Assembly (NCBI RefSeq): GCF_024198235.1
Contig: NZ_JAKCFB010000010.1
Span: 62,001 to 126,000, forward strand
Length of the DNA: 64,000 bases
Reading direction: 5' to 3'
From: Myxococcus dinghuensis
Lineage (GTDB): Bacteria; Myxococcota; Myxococcia; Myxococcales; Myxococcaceae
In this document: positions 17,552 through 25,767 of the stretch, piece by piece
Numbering within the stretch: position 1 is the first letter of the stretch
How the letters are laid out: each line of letters opens with the position of its first letter
Translations under genes and position numbers: made by a program
Notes under the pieces: model-generated
Told to the model about the DNA's origin: nothing
Seen by the model: the letters and a program-made list of their open reading frames with translations, nothing else
The model's database searches: none

Positions 17552-19162
17552 GTGATGCTGGAGCCGCCGCCCAGGGTGTGCGATGCAACCCCTCCGGTGA
17601 TGAGACCTCTGCCCAGGGTAGCTCCCGACACACCCCGAGACGCCAGCCGAGTGCTCGTCATCGGCAGTGGTTTCGGTGGGCTGGCGGCGGCGGTGCGGCT
17701 GGCCGCCCGCGGGTGGCGCGTCACGGTATTGGAGCGCAGGCCCGGCCCCGGGGGACGCGCGAGCGTCTTCGAGCAGGACGGCTTCACCTTCGACGCCGGG
17801 CCCACCATCATCACCTGCCCGCAACTGTTCGAGGAGCTGTGGGCGCTGGCGGGTCAGCGGATGGCGGACCACGTGGTGCTCCGCCCGGTGTCACCGCTGT
17901 ACCGGATGTGCTTCCCGGACGGCGTCACGTTCGACTACCACAGCGACCGCGCCGCCATGCTCGAGTCGGTGCGCCGCCTGTCTCCTCGGGACGAGGCCGG
18001 GTACCTGGCGCTGAGCGCCCGGGTCGAGCGCATGTATGAAGCGGGCATCGGCCCGCTCATGAGTACGCCGGTGCCGCATGTCCTGAGCCTCGTGCCGTTC
18101 ACCCGCACGCTGGTTCGAGAGGAGGCGTACCGGTCGATGTACGGGCTGGTGTCGCGGCACGTCCGTGACGAGCGGCTGCGGCAGGCGCTCAGCTTCCATC
18201 CGCTGCTCATCGGCGGGAGCCCGTTCGCGCCGGCCAGCGCGGTGTACACGTCCATCCAGTTCGTCGAGCGCCGCTGGGGAGGCTTCTTCCCGGCGGGTGG
18301 GACGGGGGCGCTCGTCCGGGGCCTGGTGGCACTGCTGGAGTCCCTGGGCGGCGAGGTCCGCTACGGGTGCGAGGTGGCGGAGATCACCGTCGAGGGGCGA
18401 CGCGCCACGGGAGTGAGGTTGCGCGGGGGCGCGTGGCTGCCGGCGGACGCGGTGGTGTCGAACGCGGACGCGGCGTGGACGTACCAGCAACTGGTGCCTG
18501 GACACGCCAGGCGGCATTGGACGGACGCGCGCATCCAGCGGGCGCGGTACTCGATGAGCGTGTTCCTCTGGTACTTCGGGACGCGGCGCCAGTATCCCGA
18601 CGTGGCCCACCACACGCTCCTGTTCGGGCGCGACTTCCGGGGCATGTTCGAGCACCTGTCCTCGGGGGGAGGCGTGCCCGGCGAGGAGCCGCTGCTGTAC
18701 CTCCACCGTCCCACGGCGACGGACGCGGGACTGGCGCCTCCGGGGCACGATGCGTTCTACGTGCTCGCGCCCGTGCCGCACCTGGGCGACAGCTCGGACT
18801 GGCGCGTGCGCGCGGAGACGTTCCGACGGAAGCTCGAGACGCGGCTGTCGCGCACGCTGCTGCCAGGACTGGAGTCGCAGGTGGTGACGTCGCGGGTGTT
18901 CACGCCCGAGGACTTCCGGGACGAGCTGCGCGCGTTTCGGGGCGCCGCGTTCAGCTTCGCGCCGACGCTGATGCAGACCACGTTCCTGCGGGCCCAGGCG
19001 GAGAGCGAGGACGTGGAGCGGCTCTTCATGGTGGGCGCGGGCACGCATCCAGGCGCGGGGCTGCCGGCCGTGCTGTGTTCCGCTAAAATCGTCGACCAGG
19101 TGATGGCGGAGCGGCTGGCCCCGCATGAACGGCTTCCGGTGGTGGCACGCGCGGCGGAATGA
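17552..19162 (+). CDS. crtI: phytoene desaturase family FAD oxidoreductase (CrtI)
   Basis: About 520-536 residues. It adds double bonds to phytoene on the way to coloured carotenoids. The N-terminal FAD-binding fold VLVIGSGFGGLAAAVRLAARG with RRPGPGGRAS, and the C-terminal CrtI signature FMVGAGTHPGAGLPAVL, are both clear. Start is uncertain: ATG at 17600 gives a short normal N-terminus, while 17552 adds 16 residues; neither has a strong ribosome site. In Myxococcus xanthus one of two phytoene dehydrogenase genes (carC/crtIb) lies apart from the main light-induced cluster; this isolated copy may be its counterpart, which needs alignment to show. Its stop overlaps the next gene by 4 bases. Confidence 0.92.
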   Translation: MMLEPPPRVCDATPPVMRPLPRVAPDTPRDASRVLVIGSGFGGLAAAVRLAARGWRVTVLERRPGPGGRASVFEQDGFTFDAGPTIITCPQLFEELWALAGQRMADHVVLRPVSPLYRMCFPDGVTFDYHSDRAAMLESVRRLSPRDEAGYLALSARVERMYEAGIGPLMSTPVPHVLSLVPFTRTLVREEAYRSMYGLVSRHVRDERLRQALSFHPLLIGGSPFAPASAVYTSIQFVERRWGGFFPAGGTGALVRGLVALLESLGGEVRYGCEVAEITVEGRRATGVRLRGGAWLPADAVVSNADAAWTYQQLVPGHARRHWTDARIQRARYSMSVFLWYFGTRRQYPDVAHHTLLFGRDFRGMFEHLSSGGGVPGEEPLLYLHRPTATDAGLAPPGHDAFYVLAPVPHLGDSSDWRVRAETFRRKLETRLSRTLLPGLESQVVTSRVFTPEDFRDELRAFRGAAFSFAPTLMQTTFLRAQAESEDVERLFMVGAGTHPGAGLPAVLCSAKIVDQVMAERLAPHERLPVVARAAE

Positions 19163-19983
19163 CGACGACCGGCGACACGTGGGACACCTGTCACATCCTC
19201 CTGAAGCGGGCCCTGTTGGCCGCGCACCCGGAGGAGCGTCCCCCGGGCCCCTATGGGCTGGGGGGCCCACCGCCGGTCTGCGCTCAAGAGCAGTTGGTCG
19301 AACTGGGGTTGTGGTGCTTCGCGCTCCTGGAGCCCTCCGTCACCGGACTCGTGGACCAGGCCTTGGCGAGGCGCATCGCCGACGACGTGCGGACGTTTCT
19401 GTGGAAGCACCAGCGCCTGCCTCTCGCGGATGCACGTGCTCGGGGCCTCGGGCGGACGCTGAACAGGCCCACGGATTGGTTCCACTATCGACTGTTCTTC
19501 GACTCGCGGCCCATTCCCGACGAGGCCACGCCGATGGCGGTGGTCCGGCTCGTCGCGGGGGCCGCCGCGGCGATGGGGCGTGGCACGGACCTGACGCCGC
19601 ACCTCGAGGAGGCGGTGTCGCGAGTCATCACCTTCCTGCGGGAGGCGCCCCCAGGCAGCGCCATGCGCGTGCGGGAGTTCCTCTCCGCGCTCGATGCCAC
19701 CCTCGTCCGACTGGAGTGCCGCGCGGCCATCGCGGCGCGACTTCCCGCGGGTGTCCCGGTTCCGGAGGTGGCCGAGGTGCTCTGGCGACAGGCGGGAAGT
19801 CAGCGGCGAGCCCAGCACTTCATCGCGCGCCTGGAGGATGGCGCATGGGGCCTGGTGACGAAGATCGGCCACCGGTGGACGTGGGTTCGCGGCGCCCGCG
19901 ACGAGGTCCTCGCCTCCGTCCCGGACGAATACTTCGAGGCGGCGACACGAGCGGCGATGGCCCGTGTCACCGCAGACGACTGA
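19159..19983 (+). CDS. unknown protein coupled to crtI
   Basis: 274 residues, no recognised domain. The ATG overlaps the crtI stop (ATGA), so the two are made together. The sequence is rich in Ala, Arg and Trp with no signal peptide or membrane helix. Recognisable pieces are TDWFHYRLFFDSRPIPDE, a helical middle and GAWGLVTKIGHRWTWVRG, which looks like a short beta-hairpin. Coupling to a desaturase suggests a role in carotenoid production or its control, but nothing in the sequence proves it. Confidence 0.75.
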   Translation: MTTTGDTWDTCHILLKRALLAAHPEERPPGPYGLGGPPPVCAQEQLVELGLWCFALLEPSVTGLVDQALARRIADDVRTFLWKHQRLPLADARARGLGRTLNRPTDWFHYRLFFDSRPIPDEATPMAVVRLVAGAAAAMGRGTDLTPHLEEAVSRVITFLREAPPGSAMRVREFLSALDATLVRLECRAAIAARLPAGVPVPEVAEVLWRQAGSQRRAQHFIARLEDGAWGLVTKIGHRWTWVRGARDEVLASVPDEYFEAATRAAMARVTADD

Positions 19984-20041
19984 GGGGCTTCCGCGCCGCT
20001 CCCTCCTCCGTGCATCCGGGACGGCTCAAGGGCCCGCTTGG

Positions 20042-21034
20042 TCAGTACCAGTAGACAGGCGAGAGGAAGGTCGCTCCGTCTGAGTAGCGGATGATGCCCC
20101 AGCCATTGCACGAGGGCTGCGGCACGCAGTTCTGGAGCAGATAGTAGCGATAGATGATGTCGCTCTTGTTGTCGGAATTCACTCGGGCGATCCATGTCGG
20201 GAGGTTTCCTCCCAGCGCGCTGGTCCAGTATCCGCTGCCCAGGAACGAGGTTCCGCTCGACGTACGCACCTGAACGCCGTCCGCGTTCTCGACGATGAAG
20301 TCTGCTTTCCCATCACCCGTGACGTCGGTGACCCAGACGCCCTTGGTTCCATTGAAGGCCACCGAGAGCCACGTCGACACCGGACCGAAGGACGTACCCG
20401 TCGACGCCCGGACCAGGATGCTGTTGTCGTTGTGAGCGATGGCGTCTGCCTTGCCATCCCCTGTCACGTCTTCGTAGTACATCTGACGGTCGGGGACGAA
20501 GGAGTCGAGGGTCCATGCGGTGCGGGTGTTGAACCCGTTACCGTTGGAACTGGCGACGAAGATCCCATCGCCTCCCGGAACATTGCGGTTCAGGACGAAG
20601 TCGGCCTTGCCGTCGCCCGTGACGTCCTTGAAGTCGAACCGGGTCCAACCGCTCCAGCCTGTCTCGTTGTACCACTCCTCCTCGGGAAGGAAGGATGAGC
20701 CGTTCGAGCGGCGGACGATGACGCGAATCGCGCTGCCATCGTTGTATTCCTGGATGCCAATGGCATCCGCTCGCCCGTCGCCCGTCACATCCGCGAACCA
20801 AGCGCCATAGGCTTCATTGAAGGCCGTCGAACTCCACGTCGTCTTGTACGAGAAGATTGTCCCGGTGGAGGCGGCGATCTTGATGGTGCGATCGGACTCG
20901 AAATAGATGAAGTCGTCCAGCCCGTCACCTGTGACATCGGCTGTTGTGTCATTCCCGGGCTTGATGCCATCGCGCGCTTCGCTGGCCGCGAACGGGGCCA
21001 GGAACATTGCAGCAACCAGTGCTTTCTTGAACAA
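20042..21034 (-). CDS. secreted FG-GAP/VCBS repeat protein
   Basis: 330-residue exported protein. TTG start at 21034 with GGGAG 8 bases upstream gives a clean signal peptide (MFKKALVAAMFLAPFAASEA); the frame is open up to 21232, but that part is basic and not signal-like. Five copies of DVTGDG(K/R/L)xD begin near residues 33, 82, 137, 189 and 237, spaced 48-55 residues apart; each is a calcium-binding FG-GAP loop, so the mature part should form beta-propeller blades. Codon use is visibly more A/T-rich than in neighbours, which suggests acquisition. It may bind sugar or protein partners outside the cell. Confidence 0.85.
   Translation of the reverse strand: MFKKALVAAMFLAPFAASEARDGIKPGNDTTADVTGDGLDDFIYFESDRTIKIAASTGTIFSYKTTWSSTAFNEAYGAWFADVTGDGRADAIGIQEYNDGSAIRVIVRRSNGSSFLPEEEWYNETGWSGWTRFDFKDVTGDGKADFVLNRNVPGGDGIFVASSNGNGFNTRTAWTLDSFVPDRQMYYEDVTGDGKADAIAHNDNSILVRASTGTSFGPVSTWLSVAFNGTKGVWVTDVTGDGKADFIVENADGVQVRTSSGTSFLGSGYWTSALGGNLPTWIARVNSDNKSDIIYRYYLLQNCVPQPSCNGWGIIRYSDGATFLSPVYWY
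20310..20938. repeat. five coding copies of the FG-GAP calcium loop
   Basis: Near-identical 17-base blocks around CCGTCGCCCGTGACGTC lie at 20310, 20454, 20610, 20775 and 20922, spaced 144-165 bases. They encode the repeated DVTGDG loops of the FG-GAP protein and are protein repeats rather than a DNA element. Confidence 0.8.
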
Positions 21035-21290
21035 GGTGAACGCTCCCAAGGTGAGGGACGCCAGATGCCAGCGTCGGGCTGGGGTGGATCCCTGCCGTGG
21101 GTGTTGGATAGGCGCTGGGGCGTGATGGGAGCGTGACAGGGAGTGTGCCTGGCGGCGGAAGAGAGAAATTGCGTCCCGCATGAAGAGTTGCGCCAGTTCT
21201 GTCGAACGAGGCAAGCGGTGCGTGGTCTGCAATGACTCATGAGGGCCTCTCGCCAGCGAGGTGCGCTGACGAGAGGGATTGCCCGGGGCG

Positions 21291-23489
21291 CTACTCCTCG
21301 CGCTTCTTCGGGCGGCCCGAGGTGAAGTTCGGGTAGACCGCTTGCTCGAACACCTGGCGCAGCCTGGGGAAGTTCAGCACCCAGCGCACGCCGAGCCGCC
21401 ACGGGAAGAACAGCGCCTGGGGGATGCGCGGGAACAGGCCGGGCAGCCAGGCCTCGTATTCCTTCTGCATCTCGTCGACGTCGTAGTCGTCGCGCACGTC
21501 GACGCTGTAGGGCGGGTCGTCGGGTACGTGGCCCGTGAGGATGTCTTCCAGTCCGGGCGGCAGATACGTGGTGTGCAGCGTCATGCCCACGTCGAAGTTC
21601 TTGCTGCCCAGCCGGCAGATGGGCCCCTTGCCCAGGTTCTCCGAGTCGAAGATCCACACCTCGTCGCCCGTGGAGTCCGGCGGGAGGTCCGGCGTCGGGT
21701 CCGAGACGACGAGCGCCACGAGATAGCCCTTCCAGTAGGGCACCTTGGGCAGCTTGATGCTGGGCACGAACTGCGGCGCGAAGCCGAACCACCCCGTGGG
21801 CAGCACGTAGCCCTCGAACCGGCCCGTGTTCACGAAGAACTTGAAGAAGCTGGCGGCGCGCCCCTCGCGGATGGGGAGCCCCTCGCGGTCCCCGACGATG
21901 GGCTTGTAGAGCTGGTACACGTACTCCGGCACCATGTCCGCGGTGAAGCCATCCGAGTTGAAGTAGACGGCCAGCGCTTCCTCCGGGATGGCCCAGTCCG
22001 GCAGTCCTTCGTTGCCAGGCGGGCGCGGCACCTCGCGCAGGAACAGCCGCAGGTTCGTCTCCAACTCGCCGTTGATGAGCCCCGTGTTGGAGAACACGGT
22101 CAGGCCCCACGTGTAGTCGTCATTCGAGTACTGCTTCGACTCGATGCGCAGCCGCCGCATGTCGATGTGGTGCACCCCCAGCGCGCTGCGCGTCACCGGC
22201 ACGGCCGTGGGCATGCCGTCCTGGTACGCCTGGGCGCGGTTGCCGTTGATGAGGAGGTCGCCCTCCCGGATGCTGTGCGAGAGGTCCTCGGAGGGGGAGT
22301 GTCCCGCCACCAGCGTGATGACGTCGTCCGGGTTCTCGTACCGCGCCGCGAAGTGCAGGCCGCCGCCGCCGGACTGGAAGCGGTGGGCCGGGACCATGGG
22401 CGGGTTGTCCCGCGACAGCGTGCCCGGCGAGGGCCGCAGGTCCGCGCGCCGCACCACCCAGAACACCGCCTGGGGGTACGTGGCCTTCGACGTCAGCTTG
22501 TCCACCCAGCGCTGCACGCGCGTCATCCCCGGCAGCGCGGCCTGCACCGCGATGTTCCAGAAGTTCACGGGGAAATTGCTGTCGAGCAGCACCACGTAGT
22601 CGCGCGTCACGGCGATCTGGTGCAGCGACTGCGTCACCACCGGCTTGCCGGAAGCGGCGTCCATCAACTGCCAGTGGTGCAGCCGGTTCTCCCACGTGTC
22701 CCACGCCGCCAGCTGTGTCCACCCGTCGCCCAGCGGCCACTTGGGCGCGTGGTTGGTGAAGAACAGGCGCGGCTTCTGCTGCGAGCCCTTCTCCGGGGAG
22801 ATGGGCTCCGCGGCCTCGGGCGCGAACGCGGGATGCGCCGTCGTCTGCAGCAGCGGGAAGCCCCACGGCGTGGGGATGGCGGGCTTCCACTCACGCAGGT
22901 AGCCCAGCGGCGTATAGGGCTTGAGCGTCCTGGGGTGGATGGCCCACGGCCTGCCGGCGTCCGTGGTCACCAGCAGCATGTTCTCGCCTTCCACCAGGAA
23001 GGGCGCCGTGTTGGGGGCCTCCTGTGCGCCCAGCGCGATGGAGACGTCCGACAACGTCGTGTCGCGGAACTCGTTGAGGTAGCGCGTGAGGGGCCCGCGC
23101 GACGTCTCTCCCGCGTTGACCGGCTGGCGCGCGTAGTACGACGGCGTCTCCATGATGTTGGAGCTGAACGTCGCCTGCGCGCCGTCGAAGTCGAGCCTCA
23201 ACACGAGGCCGTCGGACGCGAGCGCGGGGGAGCCCGCGTGGACGCTCGGACCCGCGACGAACACGTGCCCGTGCAGATCCGGCGGCAGCTTGCCGGCGAG
23301 CACCTGGAGGGGCTCCTTCACGAAGGGCGTCCGGTTGGACGTCATCGTGTTGTGCGGCATGCCCGGTCGGGGCCCAGGAGGAACCGTGAGGCCGGGATAC
23401 TGCGTACCATCCGGTTCGTCCGGCGGCGCGTCGAGGTTTGGGCGGAGATCGGGGATTGGAAGGCGGGGAGGGATGGGTGCTTCGGGCAT
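21291..23489 (-). CDS. carotenoid oxygenase family protein (RPE65/CCD type), long form
   Basis: 732 residues. Family enzymes use Fe(II) held by four His to cleave double bonds in carotenoids or stilbene-like compounds. The N-terminal block PLQVLAGKLPPDLHGHVFVAGP is the family opening, and candidate metal-site His occur in NHAPKW, GGGLHFAARYEN, LGVHHIDM and LHTTYLPPG. It is longer than the usual 480-550 residues, with insertions in the propeller and an extended C-terminus. GGAGG 5 bases before the ATG at 23489 supports this start. Its location 2 kb from crtI suggests apocarotenoid formation, though another substrate is possible. Confidence 0.88.
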   Translation of the reverse strand: MPEAPIPPRLPIPDLRPNLDAPPDEPDGTQYPGLTVPPGPRPGMPHNTMTSNRTPFVKEPLQVLAGKLPPDLHGHVFVAGPSVHAGSPALASDGLVLRLDFDGAQATFSSNIMETPSYYARQPVNAGETSRGPLTRYLNEFRDTTLSDVSIALGAQEAPNTAPFLVEGENMLLVTTDAGRPWAIHPRTLKPYTPLGYLREWKPAIPTPWGFPLLQTTAHPAFAPEAAEPISPEKGSQQKPRLFFTNHAPKWPLGDGWTQLAAWDTWENRLHHWQLMDAASGKPVVTQSLHQIAVTRDYVVLLDSNFPVNFWNIAVQAALPGMTRVQRWVDKLTSKATYPQAVFWVVRRADLRPSPGTLSRDNPPMVPAHRFQSGGGGLHFAARYENPDDVITLVAGHSPSEDLSHSIREGDLLINGNRAQAYQDGMPTAVPVTRSALGVHHIDMRRLRIESKQYSNDDYTWGLTVFSNTGLINGELETNLRLFLREVPRPPGNEGLPDWAIPEEALAVYFNSDGFTADMVPEYVYQLYKPIVGDREGLPIREGRAASFFKFFVNTGRFEGYVLPTGWFGFAPQFVPSIKLPKVPYWKGYLVALVVSDPTPDLPPDSTGDEVWIFDSENLGKGPICRLGSKNFDVGMTLHTTYLPPGLEDILTGHVPDDPPYSVDVRDDYDVDEMQKEYEAWLPGLFPRIPQALFFPWRLGVRWVLNFPRLRQVFEQAVYPNFTSGRPKKREE

Positions 23490-23548
23490 GACGCCTCCAC
23501 GGGTAGTGCGGGAGTCGCGTGTCGGGGGGAACGGGGCCTGCACGTTAA

Positions 23549-23558
23549 CACGCGCGTG
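23549..23558. repeat. 10-bp palindrome in the divergent spacer
   Basis: CACGCGCGTG, a perfect palindrome between the carotenoid oxygenase and the kinase-cyclase genes. It could be an operator; short GC palindromes also arise by chance here. Confidence 0.3.
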
Positions 23559-23579
23559 CGTGAAGACTTGTTACGGCCG

Positions 23580-23593
23580 CCCGTCCGGACGGG
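23580..23593. promoter_or_regulatory. 14-bp perfect palindrome, possible operator
   Basis: CCCGTCCGGACGGG in the 179-base spacer between two divergent genes (carotenoid oxygenase and kinase-REC-cyclase). Its position, length and perfect symmetry suit a dimeric regulator acting on one or both genes. Confidence 0.4.
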
Positions 23594-23668
23594 TAGGGAG
23601 TGGGCGGCGCGGAGTACCCGGTGTGGACCCCTTGTGTCATCATCCTTCTCCCTCGGGGCGACCCTCAC

Positions 23669-25684
23669 ATGAACGACATCGGCCAGTCGGAGCCGCGCAT
23701 CGTCGGCGGCAGGTACATCCTGGAGCGCGTGCTCGCGGGCGGTGGCATGGGCACGGTCTGGGTGGCGTTCGATCCCAAGCTCCAGCGTCGCGTGGCGCTC
23801 AAGCTGATGGCGAGCCATTGCGCTCCCACGCCGCACGCGCGCCAGCAGTTCGAGTGGGAGGCGCAGGCCGTCGCCCGGCTGCAGAACCCCCACGTCATCC
23901 AGGTGCACGACTGCGACCTGGGCGGCGAGACACCCTACATCGTCATGGAGTTGTTGGAGGGCGAGGACGTGGAGGCGCTGCTGTACCGCCGCGGGCGCCT
24001 GTCGCTCGCCATGGTGGAGCGGCTGCTCGCGCAGATTTCGCGCGCGCTCACCGCCGCGCACGCGGCGGGGGTCATCCACCGCGACCTCAAGCCCGCCAAC
24101 CTCTTCCTCGCCCGCACCGCCGCCGGCGAGGTGGTGAAGGTGCTCGACTTCGGCCTCGCGCTGTTGACGCAGGAAGGCGCGGCGCATCCCCATCCGGAGG
24201 AGGAGACGGCGGGCACGCCCCGCTACATGAGCCCGGAGCAGTTGCGTGGCCTGTCACCCCGCCTGGATCACCGCTGCGACCTGTGGGCCCTGGCCGTGCT
24301 GGCCTATCGCGCGCTCACCGGCCAGCACCCGTTCCCGCTGGAGTCGCTGCGCCAGTTCCGCCTGGGCAACGTCCCGCCGCCCCCCGTGCCGCCGTCCTCG
24401 TTGGTCCCGGAGCTGGGCACGGGCGTGGACGCGTTCTTCGCGCGAGCGCTGGAGGTGGAGCCGTCGCGCCGCTACCAGTCCGCGCACGAGCTGTCGACCG
24501 CCTTCACCGCCCAGGTGGACGCGGGGCGGCCGGCGCGCCCGGCGAAGATCCTCGTGGTCGACGACGAGCCGGACGTCGTGGTGCTGATGGAGCAGAGCTT
24601 CCGCAAGCAGATCCGCCGCTCCGTCTACCAGTTCCTCTTCGCGGCGAACGGCGAGGAGGCGCTGGAGGAGCTGCGCCAGCACCCGGACACGGAGGTCGTC
24701 CTCTGCGACATCAACATGCCGAAGATGGACGGGCTCACCTTCCTGTCGCGCGTGGGTGAGGTCAGCTCGCTCACCCGCGTGGTCATCGTCTCCGCGTATG
24801 GGGACATGGCCAACCTGCGCACGGCGATGAACCGGGGGGCCTTCGACTTCATCACCAAGCCCATCGACTTCCCGGACCTGGAGGCGACGCTCGTCAAGAC
24901 GCTCAAGCACGTGCGCGAGCTGCGGCGCACGGTGCGCTACACCGAGGAGAACGGCCTCCTGCGCATGTTCGTCTCCCGGGGCGTGCTGGAGCGGCTGCCG
25001 CCCATGCTCGAGGGAACGGAGGCCATGGAGGGGGAGCGGCAGGAGGGCACGGTGGCCTTCATCGACGTGGACGGCTTCACGCAGGTGCTCCACCAGGAGC
25101 CGCCTCCGGAGTCGCTGCGCCGGCTCAACGCCAACTTCGAGGCCATCGTCCCGGAGGTGCTGGCGCGCGGTGGCACCGTCGACAAGTTCGTGGGTGACGC
25201 GGTGATGGCCGTCTTCCGCGGGCCGGGGCACGTGGACCACGCCATGGAGGCCTGCCTCGCCATCCGGCGGCAACTGGAGGTGCTCGCGAGCCGGGGAGGG
25301 GAGCGTGGCCCGCACGCGCACGGCGTCTGCATCGGCATCGACGCGGGGGACCTGGTGGCGGGCAGCATCGGCGCCAAGGCCTCGGGGCGGCTCGACTACA
25401 CGGTCCTCGGGGACGTGGTGAACACGGCCGCGCGGCTGGCGTCCGTGGCGGGCCGGGGGCAGGTGCTGGTCAGCGCCCGGGCACGTGAGCGCGCCCGCGA
25501 GCCCTTCGGGTACGAGCCCCTGGGCGAACGGGTGCTGCCCGGGACCGCCGCTCCGCTCGCCGTCTTCGAGCTGCGTCAGGGCGAGGCCGCGCGCCCGCGC
25601 GCCGCGGGGGACTCGACGCCCTTGCTGCACTCGGAGCCGCTCGACGAGTCCCGGGAGCCGGGCCTCGCCGCGTCGGCGAGCTAG
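23669..25684 (+). CDS. fusion of Ser/Thr kinase, receiver domain and class III nucleotide cyclase
   Basis: 671-residue three-module signalling protein. Kinase (about 14-280): glycine loop LAGGGMGTVWVA, VALKLM lysine, HRDLKPAN and DFG all intact. Receiver (about 293-415): VDDEP acidic pair, CDINMPKMDG phospho-Asp, S in VSAYG, K in TKPID, all intact. Cyclase (about 450-620): metal Asp in FIDVDGFT and DKFVGDAVM, and YTVLGDVVNTAARL typical of class III adenylate cyclases. It can in principle receive a phosphoryl group, phosphorylate proteins and make cAMP. No membrane helix. ATG at 23669 chosen because it begins just before the kinase fold. Confidence 0.92.
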   Translation: MNDIGQSEPRIVGGRYILERVLAGGGMGTVWVAFDPKLQRRVALKLMASHCAPTPHARQQFEWEAQAVARLQNPHVIQVHDCDLGGETPYIVMELLEGEDVEALLYRRGRLSLAMVERLLAQISRALTAAHAAGVIHRDLKPANLFLARTAAGEVVKVLDFGLALLTQEGAAHPHPEEETAGTPRYMSPEQLRGLSPRLDHRCDLWALAVLAYRALTGQHPFPLESLRQFRLGNVPPPPVPPSSLVPELGTGVDAFFARALEVEPSRRYQSAHELSTAFTAQVDAGRPARPAKILVVDDEPDVVVLMEQSFRKQIRRSVYQFLFAANGEEALEELRQHPDTEVVLCDINMPKMDGLTFLSRVGEVSSLTRVVIVSAYGDMANLRTAMNRGAFDFITKPIDFPDLEATLVKTLKHVRELRRTVRYTEENGLLRMFVSRGVLERLPPMLEGTEAMEGERQEGTVAFIDVDGFTQVLHQEPPPESLRRLNANFEAIVPEVLARGGTVDKFVGDAVMAVFRGPGHVDHAMEACLAIRRQLEVLASRGGERGPHAHGVCIGIDAGDLVAGSIGAKASGRLDYTVLGDVVNTAARLASVAGRGQVLVSARARERAREPFGYEPLGERVLPGTAAPLAVFELRQGEAARPRAAGDSTPLLHSEPLDESREPGLAASAS

Positions 25685-25695
25685 CGGGGAGGCTT

Positions 25696-25717
25696 CCCGT
25701 TCCCAGGAAGGAACGGG
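25696..25717. terminator. hairpin between convergent kinase-cyclase and Hsp70 genes
   Basis: Perfect 8-bp stem CCCGTTCC / GGAACGGG with a 6-base loop, 11 bases after the cyclase gene stop. Confidence 0.6.
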
Positions 25718-25724
25718 CACCGTC

Positions 25725-25765
25725 GTCCGGGAGGGCCGCGCGAGGACGCGGGCCCTCCACCGGAC
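25725..25765. terminator. second hairpin, next to the Hsp70 stop
   Basis: Long stem GTCCGG-GAGGGCC / GGCCCTC-C-A-CCGGAC with one bulged base, ending 2 bases from the Hsp70 gene stop. It serves as that gene's terminator on the minus strand. Confidence 0.6.
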
Positions 25766-25767
25766 CG

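Noticed and set aside
21035-21232. Longer start for the FG-GAP protein
   Set aside because: The added part is basic and would bury the signal peptide; TTG 21034 has a ribosome site at the right spacing.
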